From NCBI GenBank assembly GCA_020859945.1, contig JAJBVG010000018.1, positions 1-42,809 on the forward strand: a stretch of 42,809 bases of DNA, in the 5' to 3' direction. The stretch comes from Clostridiales bacterium. GTDB lineage: Bacteria; Bacillota; Clostridia; Oscillospirales; Oscillospiraceae. A model generated the notes under the pieces. It searched no databases and had not been told where the DNA came from. It saw only the letters and a program-made list of their open reading frames with translations. Below are positions 6,535 to 14,342 of this stretch, piece after piece. Position numbers and translations under genes: made by a program. Position 1 is the stretch's first letter; every line of letters starts with the position of its first letter.

Positions 6535-8721
6535 ATGTCGATTGTATTCAATAAAACAAAGTGGACCTTTACGCTCCAGACGCGCAATTCCTCCTATCAG
6601 CTGCAAATTGGCAATCTGAACTACTTAATGCACCTTTATTACGGCCCGTCTCTGGAGGACGAGGACCTGTCTTACCAAATCATGCAGTATGACCGGGGCT
6701 TTTCCGGCAACCCCTACGACTCCCGGTATCAGCGAACCTTCTCGCTGGACGCGCAGCCCCAGGAGTTCCCCACCCAGCAGCAGGGAGACTTCCGGGTGCC
6801 CTCCATCCAGGTGGTCAATCCCGACGGCAGCCGTGCCTTCGATGGGCGGTTCCAGTCCTATCAAATCAGCGACGGAAAATACCGGCTGGAGGGCCTGCCC
6901 ACCTGCTTCGCCACCGAGAACGACCATGTCCAGACCCTGGAGATCCTGCTGGAGGACGCGGTCAGCAAGGTCCAGGTGACGCTGCTCTACGCCGTCTTTG
7001 AGGAGGCGGACATCATCACCCGCGCCGTCAAGGTCACCAACGGCGGCGCAGGGACCATCCACCTCCAACGCATCATGTCCGCCTGTTTGGACTTCCTCAA
7101 CGGGGCCGGGTACGACCTCATCAGCTTCCCCGGTCGGTACGGCCAGGAGCGGCAGGTGGAGCGGCAGAAGCTGACCCACCACGTCCACACCATTCAGTCG
7201 GTCCGGGGGACCTCCTCCCACCAGCAGAACCCCTTCCTCATCCTCTGCGACCACAACGCCACTGAGGACTACGGCGACTGCTATGGTATGGCGTTTATGT
7301 ACTCCGGCAGCTTTCTGGCGGAGGTAGAGTTGGACCAGTACGACCAGCTCCGGGTGCTGATGGGTATCCACCCCAAGCAATTCGACTTCGCCTTGGCCCC
7401 CGGTGAGAGCTTCGAGGGGCCGGAGGTGCTGATGGCCTTCTCCCAGCAGGGACTGACCGGCCTCTCCCACCTGTACCACGACTTCTTCCGCACTAATCTC
7501 TGCAAGAGCAAGTATATGCGGGAGACCCGCCCCATCCTCATCAACACCTGGGAAGCCGCCTTTATGGACTTCGACGACCGGAAGCTGGTGGAAATCGCCA
7601 AGTCCGCCCAGCAGTTGGGGGTGGACCTACTGGTGATGGACGACGGCTGGTTTGGCAAGCGGGACGACGACAACTCCGGTCTGGGCGACTGGGTGGTGAA
7701 CACCAATAAAATCAAATGCGGCCTGAATACCCTGGTCCAGCAGATCAACGACCTGGGGATGCAGTTTGGCATTTGGTTCGAGCCGGAGATGGTCTCCGAG
7801 GATTCCGACCTCTACCGCGCCCACCCGGACTGGGTGATGGAAATTCCGGGCCGCCACGCCGTCCGCAGCCGGAACCAGCTGGTGCTGGACCTGACCCGCC
7901 GGGACGTGCAGGACTACCTCATTCGCTCTGTCAACCAGGTGCTGGACAGTGCCAACATCGTCTATATGAAGTGGGACATCAACCGCTCTATCACCGACAT
8001 CTGGTCCAACGCCCTGCCCCCGGAGCGGCAGGGGGAGGTCTACCACCGCTATGTATTGGGCTTGTACCGGGTGATGGACCGCATCATCAACACCCACCCG
8101 GACATCCTCTTTGAGGGCTGCTCCGGCGGCGGCGGGCGGTACGACCCGGCCATGCTGACCTTCTACCCCCAGTATTGGGTGTCCGACAACACCAAACCGC
8201 TGGACCGGCTCAAGCTCCACTACGGCACGTCCTTCCTCTATCCAATCAGCAGTATGGGCGCTCACGTCTCCGAGTCCAGCCCCCATGTGCCGCTGAAAAC
8301 CAAGGCGGTGGTGTCCATGTGCGGCACCTTTGGCTATGAGCTGGACGCCACCCACCTCAACGCCGATGAGGTCGCCGTCTGCCGGGAGCAGACCGAGGCG
8401 TTCCGCACTTATTACCCCATCATTTTCTTCGGGGACTATTACCGGCTGACCGACCCCTTCCAGCCGGGGAACTTCACCGCCTGGATGTCCGTCACCAAAG
8501 ATAGCTCCGCCGCGCTGGTCAGCGTAGTGGTCACCAGCCTGACGGTCAATGGCCCCCAGGAGTACCTGCATTTGAAAGGGCTGGACCCAAAACGCCGCTA
8601 TCGGGTGGCCGACAAGAATCTGGTTCTCTCCGGCGCGGCGCTGATGCACGCCGGACTGCCCATCCCCAGAGAGGTGCCGGAGTTCTCCTCCATGCAGTTC
8701 CATCTGGAGGCGGTGGATTGA
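6535..8721 (+). CDS. Alpha-galactosidase, GH36
   Basis: A 728-residue enzyme without signal peptide, so cytosolic. The start at 6535 (GTGAGGG upstream) gives the family-typical N-terminus. An N-terminal beta-supersandwich (about 1-320) precedes the (beta/alpha)8 barrel, which carries WEAAFMDF, VMDDGWFGKRDDDNSGLGDW and WFEPEMVS. The nucleophile is Asp481 in MKWDINR and the acid/base is Asp551 in VSDNTKPLD; both are in the GH36 consensus contexts. FEGCSGGGGRYD is also family-typical. It releases alpha-1,6-galactose from melibiose, raffinose or stachyose that has already been imported. A TATAAT at 6474-6479 with a weak -35 lies upstream and a terminator follows. No transporter is adjacent. Confidence 0.95.
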   Translation: MSIVFNKTKWTFTLQTRNSSYQLQIGNLNYLMHLYYGPSLEDEDLSYQIMQYDRGFSGNPYDSRYQRTFSLDAQPQEFPTQQQGDFRVPSIQVVNPDGSRAFDGRFQSYQISDGKYRLEGLPTCFATENDHVQTLEILLEDAVSKVQVTLLYAVFEEADIITRAVKVTNGGAGTIHLQRIMSACLDFLNGAGYDLISFPGRYGQERQVERQKLTHHVHTIQSVRGTSSHQQNPFLILCDHNATEDYGDCYGMAFMYSGSFLAEVELDQYDQLRVLMGIHPKQFDFALAPGESFEGPEVLMAFSQQGLTGLSHLYHDFFRTNLCKSKYMRETRPILINTWEAAFMDFDDRKLVEIAKSAQQLGVDLLVMDDGWFGKRDDDNSGLGDWVVNTNKIKCGLNTLVQQINDLGMQFGIWFEPEMVSEDSDLYRAHPDWVMEIPGRHAVRSRNQLVLDLTRRDVQDYLIRSVNQVLDSANIVYMKWDINRSITDIWSNALPPERQGEVYHRYVLGLYRVMDRIINTHPDILFEGCSGGGGRYDPAMLTFYPQYWVSDNTKPLDRLKLHYGTSFLYPISSMGAHVSESSPHVPLKTKAVVSMCGTFGYELDATHLNADEVAVCREQTEAFRTYYPIIFFGDYYRLTDPFQPGNFTAWMSVTKDSSAALVSVVVTSLTVNGPQEYLHLKGLDPKRRYRVADKNLVLSGAALMHAGLPIPREVPEFSSMQFHLEAVD

Positions 8722-8746
8722 CCCGCCCCTGAAATAAGAGCAAAAT

Positions 8747-8786
8747 AATACCTGACCTGGCTCATTTTTGCCCGGTCAGGTATTTT
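8747..8786. terminator. Terminator between alpha-galactosidase and MATE genes
   Basis: AATACCTGACC (8747-8757) pairs with GGTCAGGTATT (8774-8784) and is followed by TTTTTT on the plus strand. The convergent MATE gene can use it from the other side. Confidence 0.85.
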
Positions 8787-8807
8787 TTATGTGCAATTTG
8801 CAGCCGT

Positions 8808-10166
8808 TTAATCCTTTTTGGCGCCAAGAATGTCCTTTTGCCGCAGCTCCCGCACCGTCATGCAGGCGGCGTAAACTGTGGCGGCGATCTCGGCCACCCA
8901 GAAGGCGTACCAGGCGTAGTCCACGCCAAACATCCGGGCCAGCAGCCAGATCCCCGGCACCAGCAGGATAAACTGCCGAATGGCGGTACCCAGCATATTC
9001 ACCACGCCGTTGCCCAGGCCGGACAGGGAGTAGCCCAAAATCATAGTGGTGGAGGCAAAGGCGAAGGTGGGGGAGATGATGCGCAGGGCAGGGACGCCCA
9101 GGGCCAACATGGTCTCGCTGGCGGAGAAGATGGACAGCAGCTGAGAGGGGAACGCCCAGAAAATCACCGTCATAACCAGGGAGATAACCCAGGAGACGGG
9201 GAGGACCACCTTAAACAGCGCCAGGATGCGGTCTTTCCGGTCCGCGCCGTAGCTGTACCCCACGATGGGGATGGCGGCCTGCCCCAGACCGTTCATGGGC
9301 ATAAACAGGAAGTTTTGCAGCTTGTAGTACACCCCGAAGAAGGCCACCGCCGTGGAGGAGTAGGAGATGAGAATGGCGTTGACCGCTGTGACCATAACGC
9401 TGCCCAGAGCCTGGGTGATGATGGTGGGCAGGCCCACGGTGTAGATTTGGCCCAGCACCTGGCTGTTGAACCGGAACCCTTTCAGGCTGACGTTGACCAT
9501 GGGGTTATGGAGGTGGTTGAGCAGGACGGCGGCGGCGCCGGAGGCCCATTGGCCGATGACGGTGGCAATGGCCGCGCCCCGGATACCCATAGCGGGCAGA
9601 CCCAGCAGACCGAAAATCAGGATGGGGTCCAAAATCAGGTTGGTCACTGCGCCGATGATGAGGGACACCATGCTGTCGAAGGTGTTGCCCACGGACTGCA
9701 AAAACCGCTGGAACATGGTGCTGATAAAGGTGCCGGCGCAAAACAGCATACAGATCCACAGGTACTGGCGGCAGTAGGCCCCGATGACCGGGTCAGAGGT
9801 GAACATCCCCACGAACCAGCCCGTGCAGGTCAGGCCCAGCAGCATGAACACCGCCATGCCCGCCAGAGCCAGCAGCATACCGGTGGTGGCGATGTTGGTG
9901 GTGCGCTCGTACTGTTTTGCGCCCACGCTGCGGGACAGCAGGGCGTTGATGCCCACGCTGGTGCCCACGGACACGGCGATCATCAAAATCTGCACCGGGT
10001 AGGCCAGGGAGACGGCGGTCAGCGCCTCCTCGCCGATCCTGGCCACAAAGATGCTGTCTACGATGTTGTAAAGGGACTGCACCAGCAGCGAGATCATCAG
10101 GGGCAGCGACATATTCAATACCAACTGGGGCATTGGCATGGTTTCCATTTTGTTGTTTTCTTTCAT
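8808..10166 (-). CDS. MATE-family multidrug efflux transporter (MepA-like)
   Basis: A 452-residue inner-membrane protein with about 12 hydrophobic segments. It carries the MATE fold in two halves, including PLMISLLVQSLYNIVDSIFVA near the N-terminus and GLGQAAIPIVGYSYGA at the start of the second half. ATG at 10166 follows AAAGGAGA; a TTG 39 bases upstream lies inside the leader and is rejected. MepA-type pumps export cationic toxic compounds using a Na+ or H+ gradient, and in Clostridia the family is often guanidine-riboswitch controlled. Divergent padR 297 bases away and a structured leader (10197-10247) point to regulated expression. The substrate is not readable from sequence. Confidence 0.92.
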   Translation of the reverse strand: MKENNKMETMPMPQLVLNMSLPLMISLLVQSLYNIVDSIFVARIGEEALTAVSLAYPVQILMIAVSVGTSVGINALLSRSVGAKQYERTTNIATTGMLLALAGMAVFMLLGLTCTGWFVGMFTSDPVIGAYCRQYLWICMLFCAGTFISTMFQRFLQSVGNTFDSMVSLIIGAVTNLILDPILIFGLLGLPAMGIRGAAIATVIGQWASGAAAVLLNHLHNPMVNVSLKGFRFNSQVLGQIYTVGLPTIITQALGSVMVTAVNAILISYSSTAVAFFGVYYKLQNFLFMPMNGLGQAAIPIVGYSYGADRKDRILALFKVVLPVSWVISLVMTVIFWAFPSQLLSIFSASETMLALGVPALRIISPTFAFASTTMILGYSLSGLGNGVVNMLGTAIRQFILLVPGIWLLARMFGVDYAWYAFWVAEIAATVYAACMTVRELRQKDILGAKKD

Positions 10167-10167
10167 A

Positions 10168-10201
10168 GCTTCTCCTTTGGCTGACAGATAATAGAAGCCC
10201 G
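10168..10201 (-). promoter_or_regulatory. Possible SD-sequestering hairpin of the MATE gene
   Basis: On the minus strand GCTTCT, just after the aptamer-like stem, is complementary to AGAAGC, which overlaps the end of the GGAGAAGC ribosome site. Its first bases adjoin the 3' arm of the upstream stem, so the two structures could compete. Pairing is seen; function is inferred. Confidence 0.4.
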
Positions 10202-10247
10202 GCAAACGGTTTTGCTGCGAGAGCGGGTCCGTTACGCCGGGTACACC
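10197..10247 (-). promoter_or_regulatory. Structured 5' leader, candidate guanidine-IV (mepA) riboswitch
   Basis: The minus-strand RNA starts within a few bases of GGTGTACCCGGC. Outer arms CCCGGC/GCCGGG and inner arms AACGG/CCGTT form an interrupted stem with a GU/U internal loop and a 19-base apical loop. The class described upstream of Clostridial MATE (mepA) genes is guanidine-IV, and both position and overall shape fit. I cannot align it to the family model here, so the ligand is inferred from gene context. Confidence 0.5.
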
Positions 10248-10252
10248 TTTTT

Positions 10253-10280
10253 ATTTTACTCTCTTTTTGCGTTTTTTCAA
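10253..10280 (-). promoter_or_regulatory. Promoter of the MATE gene
   Basis: On the minus strand TTGAAA (10275-10280), 16-base spacer, TAAAAT (10253-10258). The transcript would begin at about 10246, directly at the structured leader. Confidence 0.65.
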
Positions 10281-10410
10281 CCCTTTTTTGGCTAAAAATA
10301 CTCCAGCCGAAAAGCACGAAATCGTAAAACTTTAGAAAATTCGTTCCATAAAACCGTTTAATTTCATGAAAATTCACGGAAAATAATATTAAAAAACAGA
10401 CATTTGTATA

Positions 10411-10439
10411 TTGCAATTTTGCCGCCTATTCGATATAAT
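10411..10439 (+). promoter_or_regulatory. Promoter of padR
   Basis: TTGCAA (10411-10416), 17-base spacer, TATAAT (10434-10439), ending 24 bases before the start codon; a near-consensus sigma-A promoter. Confidence 0.75.
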
Positions 10440-10463
10440 ACAATGTTGAAAGGTGGGGTATGA

Positions 10464-10826
10464 ATGAACGCAAAAGAAACCACGCGGGGCCATTCCTTTG
10501 AGGACTACTTCAAGCGCGCTGTCAATCCCATGGTGGTCATGTCACTGCTGATCGAGCGCCCGAAGTACGCCTATGAAATGACCCAGGAGCTGAAGGACAA
10601 GACCAACAGCGAGTATACCATGCCGCTGCTCTATCCTGTGCTGTACAGACTGCAAAATCAGGGTTTCATCGAGGAGGCGGAAAAGCTTATCTCCGAAAAC
10701 AACCGGGTCCGCAACTATTACCGGCTGACGCCGCTGGGATATCAACGTCTGGAAGAGATGAAGCAGGAATATCTTCAGCTGTGCCGCAACGTGGATGACC
10801 TGGTTGACCTGTCTGAAACGACCTGA
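10464..10826 (+). CDS. PadR-family transcriptional regulator
   Basis: A 120-residue winged-helix DNA-binding protein. The PadR core spans residues about 20-90: NPMVVMSLLIERPKYAYEM, then PLLYPVLYRLQNQGFIEEA, ending in the wing RNYYRLTPLGYQRLEE. The C-terminal helix (about 90-115) would mediate dimerisation. ATG at 10464 follows AAAGGTGGGG; an ATG four bases earlier is out of frame. PadR repressors commonly control a neighbouring efflux pump, and this one is divergent from the MATE gene, so it may repress that gene or itself. No clear PadR operator was found in the shared region. Confidence 0.9.
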   Translation: MNAKETTRGHSFEDYFKRAVNPMVVMSLLIERPKYAYEMTQELKDKTNSEYTMPLLYPVLYRLQNQGFIEEAEKLISENNRVRNYYRLTPLGYQRLEEMKQEYLQLCRNVDDLVDLSETT

Positions 10827-10871
10827 CTGTGGGTGGATTCCACCGTTTTGCGCTTTATGTCCCTGAAAAGA

Positions 10872-10918
10872 AAGCAGGAGACCGTTCTCATTTGAAACGG
10901 TTTCCTGCTTCTTTATTT
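10872..10918 (+). terminator. Intrinsic terminator after padR
   Basis: AAGCAGGAGACCGTT (10872-10886) pairs with AACGGTTTCCTGCTT (10896-10910) with one G-U pair and a 9-base loop, followed by CTTTATTTG. It also lies just past the end of the convergent sirtuin gene. Confidence 0.8.
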
Positions 10919-10939
10919 GTCTGGAAGCCGCTGCCCCCG

Positions 10940-11677
10940 TTATCGCACCTGAATTTGGCCCAGCACCTGACCGATTTTCCCGGCGATGACCAAATCGGCC
11001 TGCCGGTCATAGCCGGTGGGCTGGAGGTTGATGAGCACCAGCTTATGGCCCCGGTAGTAGTTGATGAGGCCCGCGGCGGGGTAGACCACCAGAGAGGTGC
11101 CGCCCACGATGAGCACATCCGCAGCCCGGATGTAGTCCACCGCACGGTAGAGGGTGGTGTCGTCCAGCCCCTCCTCGTAGAGCACCACGTCCGGCTTGAT
11201 GGTGCCGCCGCAGCGGGGGCACTTGGGCACGCCGGGGCTGTTCAATACGATGTCCACCCCGTCGAAGTGGGCGCCGCACTTCATGCAGTCGTTCCGGCGG
11301 ATGCTGCCGTGCAGCTCCAGCACCTCTTTGCTGCCTGCATCCTGGTGGAGGCCGTCGATGTTCTGGGTGATGACGGCCCGCAGCTTTCCGGCCTGCTCCA
11401 GCTCCGCCAGCTTTTTGTGGGCGGCGTTGGGCTTGGCGTCCGGGGCGATCATCTTGTCCTTATAAAACCGGTAGAACTTCTCCGGTTTGCGCATGAAATA
11501 AGTATGGGAGATGATGGTCTCTGGTGGCTCGTCGTACCTCTGGTTGTACAGCCCATCCTGACTGCGAAAGTCGGGGATACCGCTCTCGGTGGAGACGCCT
11601 GCCCCGCCGAAAAAGACGATGTTGTCGCTGCCGTCGATCCACTGCTGCAAGGTCTCGATTTCTCTGGTGTTGTCCAT
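10940..11677 (-). CDS. cobB: NAD-dependent protein deacylase, sirtuin (SIR2/CobB)
   Basis: A 245-residue cytosolic enzyme that removes acyl groups from lysine using NAD+. The NAD-binding motif GAGVSTESGIPDFRS lies near residue 27. TQNIDGLHQDAG, the catalytic His in LELHGSI, and a zinc ribbon (CMKCG, then CPRCGG) follow. The C-terminal Rossmann part has VGGTSLVVYPAAG and LINLQPT. ATG at 11677 is preferred (AAAGGA ten bases upstream) over GTG at 11686, whose spacing is too short. It is monocistronic with its own consensus promoter. Whether it prefers acetyl, succinyl or other acyl groups cannot be told. Confidence 0.93.
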   Translation of the reverse strand: MDNTREIETLQQWIDGSDNIVFFGGAGVSTESGIPDFRSQDGLYNQRYDEPPETIISHTYFMRKPEKFYRFYKDKMIAPDAKPNAAHKKLAELEQAGKLRAVITQNIDGLHQDAGSKEVLELHGSIRRNDCMKCGAHFDGVDIVLNSPGVPKCPRCGGTIKPDVVLYEEGLDDTTLYRAVDYIRAADVLIVGGTSLVVYPAAGLINYYRGHKLVLINLQPTGYDRQADLVIAGKIGQVLGQIQVR

Positions 11678-11732
11678 CGTGTTCACATCCTTTCGGAAAT
11701 TTTGGATTTTTTCAAGTACGGTCTTTGATTAT

Positions 11733-11761
11733 AGTATAATCTGAACTTCGGGCAATGTCAA
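11733..11761 (-). promoter_or_regulatory. Promoter of the sirtuin gene
   Basis: On the minus strand TTGACA (11756-11761), 17-base spacer, TATACT (11733-11738). Confidence 0.75.
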
Positions 11762-11797
11762 TCGTTCGATATCCGTCGAAATATTTCTCCAAACCCC

Positions 11798-11837
11798 TTG
11801 ACAGCGTGACGCTGATATGATATCGTTTTGATATCAT
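11798..11837 (+). promoter_or_regulatory. Promoter region with palindromic operator-like site before the SPFH gene
   Basis: TTGACA at 11798-11803 lies 17 bases before TATCGT (11821-11826). Overlapping the -10 is ATGATATC-GTTTT-GATATCAT (11817-11837), an 8-bp palindrome with a 5-base spacer. Its position on the -10 suggests a repressor operator; the regulator is unknown. Confidence 0.45.
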
Positions 11838-11858
11838 AAAGATATGGAGGTATCCGTC

Positions 11859-12860
11859 ATGGAAGAAAAAATCCTGACCACCCGCAAGCTGGGGATGCCC
11901 ATGTTGCTGGGGAATATCCTGCTGCTTTTCGCCCTCGCCGCCCTTTTTGTAGTCTCGCTCCTCATTGAGAACGGCGTGCTGGTGTTCCTGTCCATTCTCC
12001 TGCTGTGTGTGAGCTGGATCCCCCTCCTGGGCCTGAAGGTGCTCAAGCCCCAGGAGGCGCTGGTGCTGACTCTGTTCGGCAAGTATATCGGCACACTGAA
12101 AGGGGAGGGGTTCTACTGGGTCAATCCCTTCTGCTCGGCGGTGAATCCTGCCGCTTACACCAAGCTGAGCCAAAGCGGAGATGTGAAGAGCCTCTTCAAA
12201 AAAGCTGCTGGCGGTGAGGGAGACAGCGCGCCCAACGACTCCGACGGCAAGCGCATTTCCCTGAAAATCATGACCCTGAACAACTCCCGGCAGAAGATCA
12301 ACGACTGCCTGGGCAACCCGGTGGAAATTGGCATCGCCGTCACCTGGCGGGTGGTGGACACCGCCAAGGCCGTCTTTAACGTGGACAACTACAAGGAGTT
12401 CCTCTCCCTCCAGTGCGACAGCGCCCTGCGGAATATCGTCCGGCTCTACCCCTACGATGTGGCCCCTAACGTGGACACCACCGGCGACGGCGTCCCCGAC
12501 GAGGGCAGTCTCCGGGGGTCCAGCGAGGTGGTGGCCAGCCGCATCCGGGAGGAAATTCAGCAGCGGGTCAACGAGGCGGGCATTGAGGTCGTGGAGGCCC
12601 GCATCACCTACCTGGCCTACGCCCAGGAGATCGCCGCCGTTATGCTCCAGCGCCAGCAGGCGTCGGCCATCATCGACGCCCGGAAGATGATCGTGGACGG
12701 CGCTGTGGGCATGGTGGAAATGGCCCTGGAGCGGCTCAACGAAAACGACGTGGTGCAGCTGGACGAGGAGCGGAAGGCGGCCATGGTGTCCAACCTGCTG
12801 GTGGTGCTCTGCGGCAACCGGGACGCCCAGCCCATCGTCAACTCCGGCAGCCTCTATTGA
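11859..12860 (+). CDS. SPFH/band-7 domain membrane protein
   Basis: A 333-residue protein. ATG at 11859 follows GGAGG; the ATG at 11844 contains that ribosome site. Two hydrophobic segments (about 17-40 and 43-58) anchor it, followed by an SPFH (stomatin/prohibitin/flotillin) domain: [20 protein letters not shown], then [10 protein letters not shown], then the [20 protein letters not shown] strand and [10 protein letters not shown]. The C-terminal helix [20 protein letters not shown] is classic for the family. Such proteins oligomerise in membrane microdomains. An insert rich in Gly/Asp lies at about 108-130. It is 3 bases upstream of a small RHH-like gene, so both are one operon. Confidence 0.88.
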   Translation: MEEKILTTRKLGMPMLLGNILLLFALAALFVVSLLIENGVLVFLSILLLCVSWIPLLGLKVLKPQEALVLTLFGKYIGTLKGEGFYWVNPFCSAVNPAAYTKLSQSGDVKSLFKKAAGGEGDSAPNDSDGKRISLKIMTLNNSRQKINDCLGNPVEIGIAVTWRVVDTAKAVFNVDNYKEFLSLQCDSALRNIVRLYPYDVAPNVDTTGDGVPDEGSLRGSSEVVASRIREEIQQRVNEAGIEVVEARITYLAYAQEIAAVMLQRQQASAIIDARKMIVDGAVGMVEMALERLNENDVVQLDEERKAAMVSNLLVVLCGNRDAQPIVNSGSLY

Positions 12861-12863
12861 CCT

Positions 12864-13082
12864 ATGGCAGAACCCAAGAAACAGGTTCCCCTCCGGCTCT
12901 CCCCCAAGCTCTACAACGCCATCGCTGCCTGGGCGGAGGACGACTTCCGCTCAGTGAACGGACAAATCGAGTACCTGCTGACGGAGTGCGTCAAGCAGCG
13001 CATCAAAAACGGCCAGTATGTACCAAAAGAACTGGACCCGCCTCTGGAGCTGGATTTTTTGAAGGAACCGAAGAAAAAATAA
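12864..13082 (+). CDS. Small Arc/ribbon-helix-helix-like protein
   Basis: A 72-residue protein starting three bases after the SPFH stop. [20 protein letters not shown] is a ribbon-helix-helix opening (beta strand then helix), and the second helix is [16 protein letters not shown]. This resembles the Arc/MetJ fold and suggests a DNA-binding dimer. Pairing with an SPFH gene suggests it either autoregulates the operon, possibly at the palindrome at 11817-11837, or acts as a small partner. No toxin is adjacent, so a toxin-antitoxin role is not supported. Confidence 0.75.
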   Translation: MAEPKKQVPLRLSPKLYNAIAAWAEDDFRSVNGQIEYLLTECVKQRIKNGQYVPKELDPPLELDFLKEPKKK

Positions 13083-13102
13083 CACGAGAAGCAAAAAAGA
13101 TG

Positions 13103-13136
13103 CCCCCGCTGCCTGGAAAAAGCAACGGGGGTTCAT
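13103..13136. terminator. Terminator between RHH gene and serA
   Basis: CCCCCGCTGC (13103-13112) and GCAACGGGGG (13122-13131) pair with one mismatch between two convergent genes, flanked by an A-run on the left. Confidence 0.6.
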
Positions 13137-13157
13137 TAAATGTGAAAATGTGAGGTT

Positions 13158-14324
13158 TTACTGCAACGCCCGCACGCGAATGACGTTGGGCAGGCTGGCG
13201 ATGGTGTTCACCATAGACTCGCTGACGCGGGTGTCCAGATCCACCACAGTATAGGCCATGTCCTTCCGGGACTTATTGACCATGTTCTCAATGTTCATTC
13301 CGGCGGCGGAGAAGGAGGACATGATAGCGGTCAGGATGGTGGGCACGTTCCGGTGGATGACGCACACCCGGCACAGGCCGCTGCGGGCCAGCGTCACCTG
13401 GGGCATGTTGACCGAGTTGACGATGATGCCGTTCTCCAGGTAATCTTTCAGCTGCTGGGCGGCCATGACCGCGCAGTTCTCCTCGCTCTCCGGGGTGGAA
13501 GCGCCCAGGTGGGGGGTGCCGATGACGTTTTTGCAGGCCATCAGCTGATTGTCCGGGAAGTCGGTGACGTACTTGGCCACGTGGCCGGACTCCAGCCCGG
13601 CGATGACCGCGTCGTTGTTCACCAGGCCACCTCGGGCCAGGTTGATGAGCCGCACGCCGCCCTTCATCTTGGAGATGGCCTCCGCATCGATGGTGTTGGC
13701 GGTCTCCTTGTTGTAGGGGATGTGGATGGTGATATAGTCGCTGTTGCGGTAAATCACGTCCAGGTCGGTGGTGTGCTTCACGTGGATGTCCAGCCCCAGA
13801 GCGGCGTCCACAGAGAGGAAGGGGTCGTAGCCGATGACCTTCATGCCCAGGGCGATGCAGGCGTTGGCCACCTTCGCGCCGATGGCGCCCAGGCCGATGA
13901 TGCCCAGGGTTTTGCCCGCCAGCTCCGGTCCGGCGAAGGCGGATTTGCCCTTTTCCACCACGGTGGTCACGTCCACCCCGGCGGCGACCTGCTCTTTGAC
14001 CCAGTCTGCGCCGCCCATGATGTCACGGCTGCTGTAGAGCATGGAGGCGATGACCAGCTCTTTCACGGCGTTGGCGTTGGCACCGGGGGTGTTGAACACC
14101 ACGATGCCCGCCTTGTTGCAGCGGTCGATGGGGATGTTGTTGGTGCCGGCACCGGCGCGGGCCACGGCCAGCAGCTCCGGGGGGAAGTCCATCCCGTGAA
14201 GCTTGGCGGAGCGGACGATTGCCCCCTCGTACTGCTCAAACTCGTCGGAAATTTGATATCGCTCTTTGGGTAGCTGGTTCAGGCCCGCAGCGGCGATTTT
14301 GTTCATTGTTTTGATGCGATACAT
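13158..14324 (-). CDS. serA: D-3-phosphoglycerate dehydrogenase (short ACT type)
   Basis: A 388-residue cytosolic enzyme that oxidises 3-phosphoglycerate to 3-phosphohydroxypyruvate with NAD+, the first step of serine synthesis. The Rossmann glycine motif LGIIGLGAIGAKVA lies near residue 150. Catalytic-site motifs are NLARGGLVNND (Arg), DFPDNQ and GTPHLGASTPE (His). A C-terminal ACT domain (about 315-388, CVIHRNVPTILTAIMSSFSA) would bind serine for feedback. ATG at 14324 follows GGGGAGGA. It lies 18 bases after serC on the same strand, so the two form one operon. Confidence 0.95.
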   Translation of the reverse strand: MYRIKTMNKIAAAGLNQLPKERYQISDEFEQYEGAIVRSAKLHGMDFPPELLAVARAGAGTNNIPIDRCNKAGIVVFNTPGANANAVKELVIASMLYSSRDIMGGADWVKEQVAAGVDVTTVVEKGKSAFAGPELAGKTLGIIGLGAIGAKVANACIALGMKVIGYDPFLSVDAALGLDIHVKHTTDLDVIYRNSDYITIHIPYNKETANTIDAEAISKMKGGVRLINLARGGLVNNDAVIAGLESGHVAKYVTDFPDNQLMACKNVIGTPHLGASTPESEENCAVMAAQQLKDYLENGIIVNSVNMPQVTLARSGLCRVCVIHRNVPTILTAIMSSFSAAGMNIENMVNKSRKDMAYTVVDLDTRVSESMVNTIASLPNVIRVRALQ

Positions 14325-14342
14325 GACGGTTCCTCCCCAATA

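Noticed and set aside
8838-10184. 448-codon plus-strand frame opposite the MATE gene
   Set aside because: Gly/His/Gln-rich composition without any domain; the MATE protein on the other strand has 12 membrane segments and clear motifs.
12864-13082. Antitoxin of a toxin-antitoxin pair
   Set aside because: The RHH-like protein has no small toxin neighbour; its partner is a large SPFH protein.
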